DNA of 64,000 bases from Rhizobium sp. 32-5/1 (GTDB lineage: Bacteria; Pseudomonadota; Alphaproteobacteria; Rhizobiales; Rhizobiaceae), in the NCBI RefSeq assembly GCF_029537235.1, contig NZ_CP120638.1, positions 3,288,501 through 3,352,500 on the forward strand. The letters are read 5' to 3'. Positions within the stretch are counted from its first letter, which is position 1, and each line of letters begins with the position of its first letter. Under the pieces are notes generated by a model. That model saw only the letters and a list, made by a program, of their open reading frames with translations. It was not told the origin of the DNA and made no database searches. The position numbers were made by a program, and so were the translations under genes. Positions 59,487 to 64,000 of the stretch are shown here, one piece after another.

Positions 59487-60318
59487 TCAGCCGAGACGGC
59501 CGATGATGCGGTAAAACAGACCAGCGGGCAGGAGCTTCTTCAACAGGGCGCCTTGCCGGGCCGGCCGGGTTACAATGTAATGCGGCCTCGGCTTTTTGCC
59601 GTCAGCGCGTGTTTCAGCACGTCATAGACCGCATCGGGGTTGAGCTTGCCGGTGGCGGGCTTTCCTTCCCGCGCAGCCGGCGCATTTGTTTTTCATATTC
59701 GACCGCGTGCACCGAGCCCTTCAGATCGATATGCCGTTCGATATGGGTGATCGCGTTGGCCGTGAAGCGCGAGGCGATCGGTCCCGGTTCGATGAGGCTG
59801 ACCTCGATACCGCTGCCTTCCAGTTCCATGCGCATCGTCAGAGACAGGCCTTCCAGAGCGAATTTCGAGGCATTGTAGGCACCTCTCCATTTATACGGCA
59901 CGATGCCGAGAATGGATGAGCACTGGACGATCCGCCCATGCCCCTGCGCCCGCATTGCCGGGATGACGCGTCGGGTCAGGTCGTGCCAGCCGATCACATT
60001 GGTTTCCAGCTGTATCCGGAGAGCCTCTGTCGGCAAATCCTCCACTGCGCCCGCCTGGCCGTAGGCGCCATTGTTGAACAGCGCATCGAGCTGGCCGCCG
60101 GTGCGTGCAAAAACCTGTTCGACGAGATCCGATATGCTGTCTGCGTTGGTGTAATCCATGAGGAAGGCCTCGATGCCATCGGCTTCCAACGCTTGCAGAT
60201 CCTCGGTGCGGCGTACCGTCGCAAAGACCCGCCAGCCGTCGTTTTTCAGTGCGCGGGCGCAATAGGCACCGATGCCGGAAGAGCAGCCGGTGACTATTAT
60301 GCTCGGTTTGTCCTTCAT
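59487..60318 (-). pseudogene. short-chain dehydrogenase/reductase, two frameshifts (59668-59670 and 59592-59596)
   Basis: The Rossmann N-terminus VTGCSSGIGAYCARAL and active-site YNASKFALEGLSLTMRME (Tyr, Lys) are intact. After MRRLRG a lost base in GGG (CCC at 59668-59670) and then one in the A5 run (T5 at 59592-59596) break the frame. Restoring both gives GEGKPATGKLNPDAVYDVLK, then TAKKPRPHYIVTRPARQGAL, ending in GLFYRIIGRLG. The intact protein is about 278 aa. The substrate is unknown. The upstream Met at 60339 is an alternative start. Confidence 0.88.
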
Positions 60319-60380
60319 TCGGCCCGTTCCCGTAGACATTTGCGTGTGCTTTCCCATATTCGGGAACGGGTTACACTTGA

Positions 60381-61337
60381 ATGGCGCAAGAGACAATTGG
60401 AGACAGGATGCCGGCCTTCGTTCGTATCGCCTGGAAGGTCATCTTCGACGCGCTGTGGCATTTCAGCGAGGACGACGGCTGGGCCATGGCGAGCCATGTG
60501 GCCTTGTCGACGCTGCTGGCCATATTCCCCTTTCTCATTTTCGGAACGGCGCTCGGCAGTTTTCTCGGCGCCGACCAGTTTGCGGTCACGGCGGTGCATT
60601 TCATCTTCGACACCTGGCCGGAATCGATCGCCAAGCCGATTTCCGACGAGGTCGTGCAGGTCCTGACCATTCCGCGCGGCGGTTTGTTGACAATCTCGGT
60701 GCTGGCGGCCGCGTATTTCGCATCCAACGGTGTCGAGGCGCTCCGTGTCTCGCTCAACCGCGCCTACCGGGTCTCGGAAAGCCGCGCTTGGTACAAGACC
60801 CGGATTGCGAGCCTTGCCTTCGTCCTGGCGGGGGTCCTGGTTCTTGCCATGGTCAGCATCCTGCTCGTCGCCGTGCCGCTCGCACTGCGCTATGCCGGAA
60901 CCTATCTGCCGCTGTTCAACAATCTCTTGAGCCTGCTCGACAGTTGGAGCCTTGCTGGCGTGTTTGTCATGCTGACCGCGGGCCTGATCGTCAGCCACCT
61001 CTGGCTTCCGGACGGGCGGCGCAAGATCATGGACGTCTTGCCCGGCATCATCCTGACGCTGACCGCCTGGTCGGTGGGGGCCTATGTCTTTGCCTCCTAC
61101 CTCAGCTCCTTCGCCAATTACGTCTCGACCTATGCTGGGCTCGCCTCGATCATGATCGCGCTGGTCTTTCTCTATATCGTCGGGGCGATCTTCATCATCG
61201 GTGCCGAGATCAACGCGGCGATCATGAAATACAAGGTCAAGCGCATGGTGATCCAGAGTTTTCGCGGTGCCAGGAGCCCACAGGAGCCTCAGGCCGAAAC
61301 TCCGCAGCCGGAACGGCCCGCCGAAACGGTCTTATAG
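60381..61337 (+). CDS. YihY/UPF0761 family membrane protein (BrkB-like)
   Basis: This 318-aa protein has about six membrane helices and family motifs DDGWAMASHVALSTLLAIFP, YFASNGVEALRVSLNRAYRV and YLYIVGAIFIIGAEINAAIM-like. Formerly annotated as RNase BN, the family is now regarded as a membrane protein of unknown role. It is divergent from the SDR gene, and its end overlaps gluQ by 6 bp. Confidence 0.9.
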   Translation: MAQETIGDRMPAFVRIAWKVIFDALWHFSEDDGWAMASHVALSTLLAIFPFLIFGTALGSFLGADQFAVTAVHFIFDTWPESIAKPISDEVVQVLTIPRGGLLTISVLAAAYFASNGVEALRVSLNRAYRVSESRAWYKTRIASLAFVLAGVLVLAMVSILLVAVPLALRYAGTYLPLFNNLLSLLDSWSLAGVFVMLTAGLIVSHLWLPDGRRKIMDVLPGIILTLTAWSVGAYVFASYLSSFANYVSTYAGLASIMIALVFLYIVGAIFIIGAEINAAIMKYKVKRMVIQSFRGARSPQEPQAETPQPERPAETVL

Positions 61338-62218
61338 GACAGCTGAGCGAATATCATTCGGCGTTTTGCCGGCAGCGCGCAGGGTGGCGATGCCCGTGTC
61401 GCGGTTGCTCTTCGAGAGCTTGCGGCCATCCTGTCCGAGGATCAGCCTGTGGTGATGATAAACCGGCTCCGGCAGGCCGAGCACCTTTTGCAGCAGGCGG
61501 TGCACCGCCGTTGCGTGGAACAGATCCTGCCCGCGCACGACATGCGTGACATCCTGCAGCGCATCGTCGATCGTCACCGACAGATGGTAGCTTGAAGGCG
61601 CATCGGCCCGCGACAGGACGACATCGCCCCAGATAGATGGATCGGCAGAAATTACCCCTGTTTCACCCTTCGGCCCGATTCCTGTTTCCTGCCAGGTCAG
61701 GGGGCGCCCACTGCCGCAATTGCCTTTGCCATGTTCAGCCGCCAGGCATGCTGTTTTCCCGACACTAGCAGGCGCTGTTGCTGGGTGGCGGAGAGGCGGC
61801 TTTCCTCCGGCGGATAGAGCGGTGCGCCGTCCGGGTCGCGTGGCCAGGGCTTGCCGCGTTGTTCGAATGTCTCGACGGTGGTCTTGATGGCGCCGCGCGT
61901 GAGAAAGGCTGGATAGGCAATATCCATGGCAATCAACCGGCGGAGCGCCTCGCGATAGACGTCGAAATGATCCGACTGCCGGCGCACCGGTTCTTCCCAC
62001 TCCAAGCCCAGCCAGGCAAGGTCTTCCAGCGCTGCCGCTTCAAATTCCGGGGTGCAGCGCGCTGTGTCGATATCCTCCAAGCGCAGCAGCAAGCGGCCGC
62101 CGGCCTGACGCGCCATATCCTGGTTGAGGATGGCGGACAAAGCGTGCCCCAGATGCAGCAGGCCATTGGGGCTGGGGGCGAAGCGAAAGACGGGTGGTTT
62201 TGACAAAGTCTGGTTCAT
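61332..62218 (-). pseudogene. gluQ: glutamyl-queuosine tRNA(Asp) synthetase, frameshifted at 61707-61709
   Basis: The first frame has the HIGH-type motif PSPNGLLHLGHA and continues to AWRLNMAKAIAAVG. Adding one G (CCC at 61707-61709) restores RPLTWQETGIGPKGE and leads to GQDLFHATAVHRLLQ and KLSKS (GRKLSKSNRD). It is about 295 aa without the anticodon-binding domain, the Glu-Q-RS layout. It attaches glutamate to queuosine in tRNA(Asp). Together with yhhQ it marks queuosine use in this organism. Confidence 0.93.
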
Positions 62219-62301
62219 GGTTTCTTCTTGGCACGGAAGCGGGCGGCGGGCCACGTGCTTCGACATCGTGTTGTCCGGCCGGCCTCGCTGGAGGTCAAGC
62301 C

Positions 62302-62949
62302 ATGCGGATCATCCGCACCCACGACGATATTGCATCCGGTCTCGAAGGCCTGGTCATGCTCGACGCCCGTCTCGATCCCATCGTTGCCAAGGCCGGCCCG
62401 GTGCCGCTGAGACGAACGGATCCGGGTTATCGCGGGATCGCCAATATCATCGTCTCGCAGATGGTTTCGAAAGCCAGCGCCGAGGCAATCTGGCGGCGCC
62501 TGGAGGTGATGCTGGGCGCAATCACGGCACCGGCGGTCATCGCCATGACGGATGAGCAGTGCCGGCTGGCCGGCCTGTCGCGCGCCAAGGCCGAGACGCT
62601 CCATCGTGTGGCGGAGGCGGTGGTTGCCGGCGACCTCGATCTTGAGGCCATCTGCTCCATGGAGGGGACTGTCGCGATCCGTGAACTGACGGCGATCAAG
62701 GGCGTCGGCCGCTGGACGGCGGAAGTCTATCTGCTGTTCTGCGCCGGCCACCCGGATGTCTTCCCGGTCGGCGATGTGGCGCTGCAGAATGCGGTTGGTC
62801 ATGGGCTGGCGCTGGAGGCCAAGCCCACAGCCCGCGAACTGGATGCGTTGACGCAAATCTGGGCACCGTGGCGCAGCATCGCGGCGAGGCTTTTCTGGGC
62901 GTATTACGCCAGCGAAATGCGCCGCGACGGGCTGCCGGTGACACCTTAA
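62302..62949 (+). CDS. DNA-3-methyladenine glycosylase II, AlkA-like
   Basis: This 215-aa protein has the helix-hairpin-helix and catalytic region LTAIKGVGRWTAEVYLLF followed by VFPVGDVALQNAVG, with the conserved catalytic Asp. It removes alkylated bases from DNA. It lacks the Ada-like N-terminal domain of AlkA from E. coli. GGAGG is 6-10 bp before the ATG. Confidence 0.92.
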   Translation: MRIIRTHDDIASGLEGLVMLDARLDPIVAKAGPVPLRRTDPGYRGIANIIVSQMVSKASAEAIWRRLEVMLGAITAPAVIAMTDEQCRLAGLSRAKAETLHRVAEAVVAGDLDLEAICSMEGTVAIRELTAIKGVGRWTAEVYLLFCAGHPDVFPVGDVALQNAVGHGLALEAKPTARELDALTQIWAPWRSIAARLFWAYYASEMRRDGLPVTP

Positions 62950-63057
62950 GGAAAAAAGCGAATCTTTTGTTTCCTTTTTCCTTTTGGCTTCACAATCCTG
63001 ACGCAACGCGCCTAATATAGAAGGTACAGATGCCGAATCGAGCAGGAGTTTACTGGC

Positions 63058-63615
63058 TTGACGATTGCAGTCTCACCGCAGGCCCTTCCAGCGCTCGTGT
63101 TGAACGCTGACTACCGGCCACTGAGTTATTACCCCTTGTCGCTCTGGTCCTGGCAGGACGCGATCAAGGCCGTTTTTCTTGACCGCGTGCATATCCTGGC
63201 CGAATACGACCATCAGGTTTCCTCGCCCAGCTTCTCCATGCGCCTGCCAAGCGTCGTGTGCCTCAAGAGCTACGTGCAGCCGTCCCGTCACCCGGCGTTT
63301 ACACGGTTCAACGTCTTTCTGCGGGATCAGTTCAAGTGCCAGTATTGTGGTTCGCCGGACGATCTGACCTTCGATCACGTCATCCCGCGCTGCTGCGGTG
63401 GCCAGACGACGTGGGAAAATGTCGTCGCCGCCTGCTCGCCCTGCAACCTGCGCAAGGGCGGTAAGCTGCCGCGCCTCGCCGGCATGTTCCCGCACCAGAA
63501 GCCGTATCATCCGACGGTGCAGGACCTGCACAACAACGGCCGCCTGTTCCCGCCGAACTATCTGCACGAAAGCTGGATGGACTATCTCTACTGGGATGTC
63601 GAACTGCAGCCGTGA
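63058..63615 (+). CDS. HNH endonuclease family protein
   Basis: This 185-aa protein has the HNH motif with zinc knuckles: CQYCG, DHVIPRCCGGQTTWENVVAAC and CNLRKG (about residues 100-140). An N-terminal beta region (PALVLNADYRPLSYYPLSLW) is typical of a conserved alphaproteobacterial group. Nuclease activity is inferred; the cellular role is not known. The start is TTG 63058 with AGGAG upstream. Confidence 0.9.
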   Translation: MTIAVSPQALPALVLNADYRPLSYYPLSLWSWQDAIKAVFLDRVHILAEYDHQVSSPSFSMRLPSVVCLKSYVQPSRHPAFTRFNVFLRDQFKCQYCGSPDDLTFDHVIPRCCGGQTTWENVVAACSPCNLRKGGKLPRLAGMFPHQKPYHPTVQDLHNNGRLFPPNYLHESWMDYLYWDVELQP

Positions 63616-63621
63616 AAGCAC

Positions 63622-63646
63622 AAAGGCGCCAATGTGGCGCCTTTTT
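63622..63646 (+). terminator. terminator after the HNH gene
   Basis: The perfect stem AAAGGCGCC/GGCGCCTTT with a 5-nt loop and T5 tail lies 7 bp past the HNH stop. The symmetric ends also suit the convergent dsbB-like gene. Confidence 0.85.
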
Positions 63647-63666
63647 CTCGTGCGGATGCTTGCTTT

Positions 63667-64000
63667 CTAGTGCCGGACTTTCGCCGCCCCACGCAGCGTG
63701 ATCGCCGCCAAAACCAGGCTGGCCACAACATTCCATCCGGCGAAGGACAGGCCGAGGACGCGAAGTGCCGCATCCGTGCAGGAGGGGCCGTGTTTGCTGT
63801 CGAGATCGCCTAAGAGATCACCAACGTTCGATGATACGCCTTGAGCCGTGGTGGCGCAGGTAGCAGGGCCTTCCCAGAAATGCCATTCGACGCCGGCATG
63901 ATAGACGCCGATGCCGGCGCCGATCAGCATGGCGATTCCGATCAGCAGAAGAAGCACGCGCGTCGTCCATGCCGGCAGCTTCAACAGGATGCTGAGGATT
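63667..64000 (-). CDS. DsbB-family disulfide bond formation protein, partial
   Basis: This C-terminal part (at least 111 aa) has membrane segments at both ends, the YHAGVEWHFWEGPATC segment and a periplasmic loop with Cys pairs (CATTAQG and GPSCTDAALR). That matches DsbB, which reoxidises DsbA using quinone. The reading frame continues past the right edge (LSILLKLPAW). Confidence 0.85.
   Translation of the reverse strand, partial: ILSILLKLPAWTTRVLLLLIGIAMLIGAGIGVYHAGVEWHFWEGPATCATTAQGVSSNVGDLLGDLDSKHGPSCTDAALRVLGLSFAGWNVVASLVLAAITLRGAAKVRH

Noticed and set aside
60272-61549. 425-codon plus-strand frame
   Set aside because: Lies in another frame over the YihY gene and antisense to gluQ; no family-like sequence.

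Overview
The window is ordinary Rhizobiaceae-type chromosome (Rhizobium/Agrobacterium relatives). This is inferred from GC-rich codon usage and from the gene content: cobS-cobT, a CpdR-like receiver, the lysA-lptM-argH order, a DUF4175/TIGR02302 protein, and xerD-accA next to aroK-aroB. No rRNA or tRNA gene, CRISPR array, prophage or recognisable defence island was found.

Layout. 0-1.6 kb: an alpha/beta hydrolase cut by the left edge, an IS3-type transposase scrap and two very small genes. 1.7-5.5 kb: an ECF sigma/anti-sigma/Bax-inhibitor-1 cluster and an RcnR-RcnA-like metal efflux operon with a clear operator. 5.5-18 kb: AraC regulator and alcohol dehydrogenase, Lrp with an M20 amidohydrolase, a D-Ala-D-Ala carboxypeptidase, a COG0523 metallochaperone, an iron-type ABC importer, a methyltransferase, a lipoprotein L,D-transpeptidase and a TusA-like protein. 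18-25 kb: accA, xerD, aroK-aroB, a CBS transporter-like protein and an exported caspase-like protein. 25-34 kb: bolA, a J-domain protein, cobS-cobT, an esterase-like protein, pepT, the queuosine-precursor transporter yhhQ, rpmB and a DUF3108 protein. 34-39 kb: EamA, cupin, gloB, methyltransferase, hisC, tyrC. 39-40.7 kb: an A+T-richer islet of unknown genes. 40.7-50.7 kb: DUF2125, ChaC-like, plsC-like, YdcF, ftsE-ftsX, hpt, CpdR-like and DUF4175. 50.8-64 kb: lysA-lptM-argH, tlpA, a hydroxyacyl-CoA dehydrogenase with etfB-etfA, rhomboid, PduO-type adenosyltransferase, HIG1 protein, SDR, YihY, gluQ, alkA-like glycosylase, an HNH protein and a dsbB-like gene cut by the right edge.

The most important observation for a user of this annotation is that at least 13 conserved genes carry 15 single-base frameshifts, nearly all -1 and mostly in short homopolymer runs. 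They include genes normally under strong selection (ftsX, gluQ, the plsC-like acyltransferase). This looks like residual sequencing error rather than biology, and the genes are given here as reconstructed spans. The best candidate for new biology is a compact preQ1-I-like riboswitch whose predicted pseudoknot contains the start codon of yhhQ. Other points of interest are a near-leaderless ECF promoter, a perfect heptamer tandem repeat, two compound palindromic repeat elements, and the small islet after tyrC. No clearly new multi-gene system was found.
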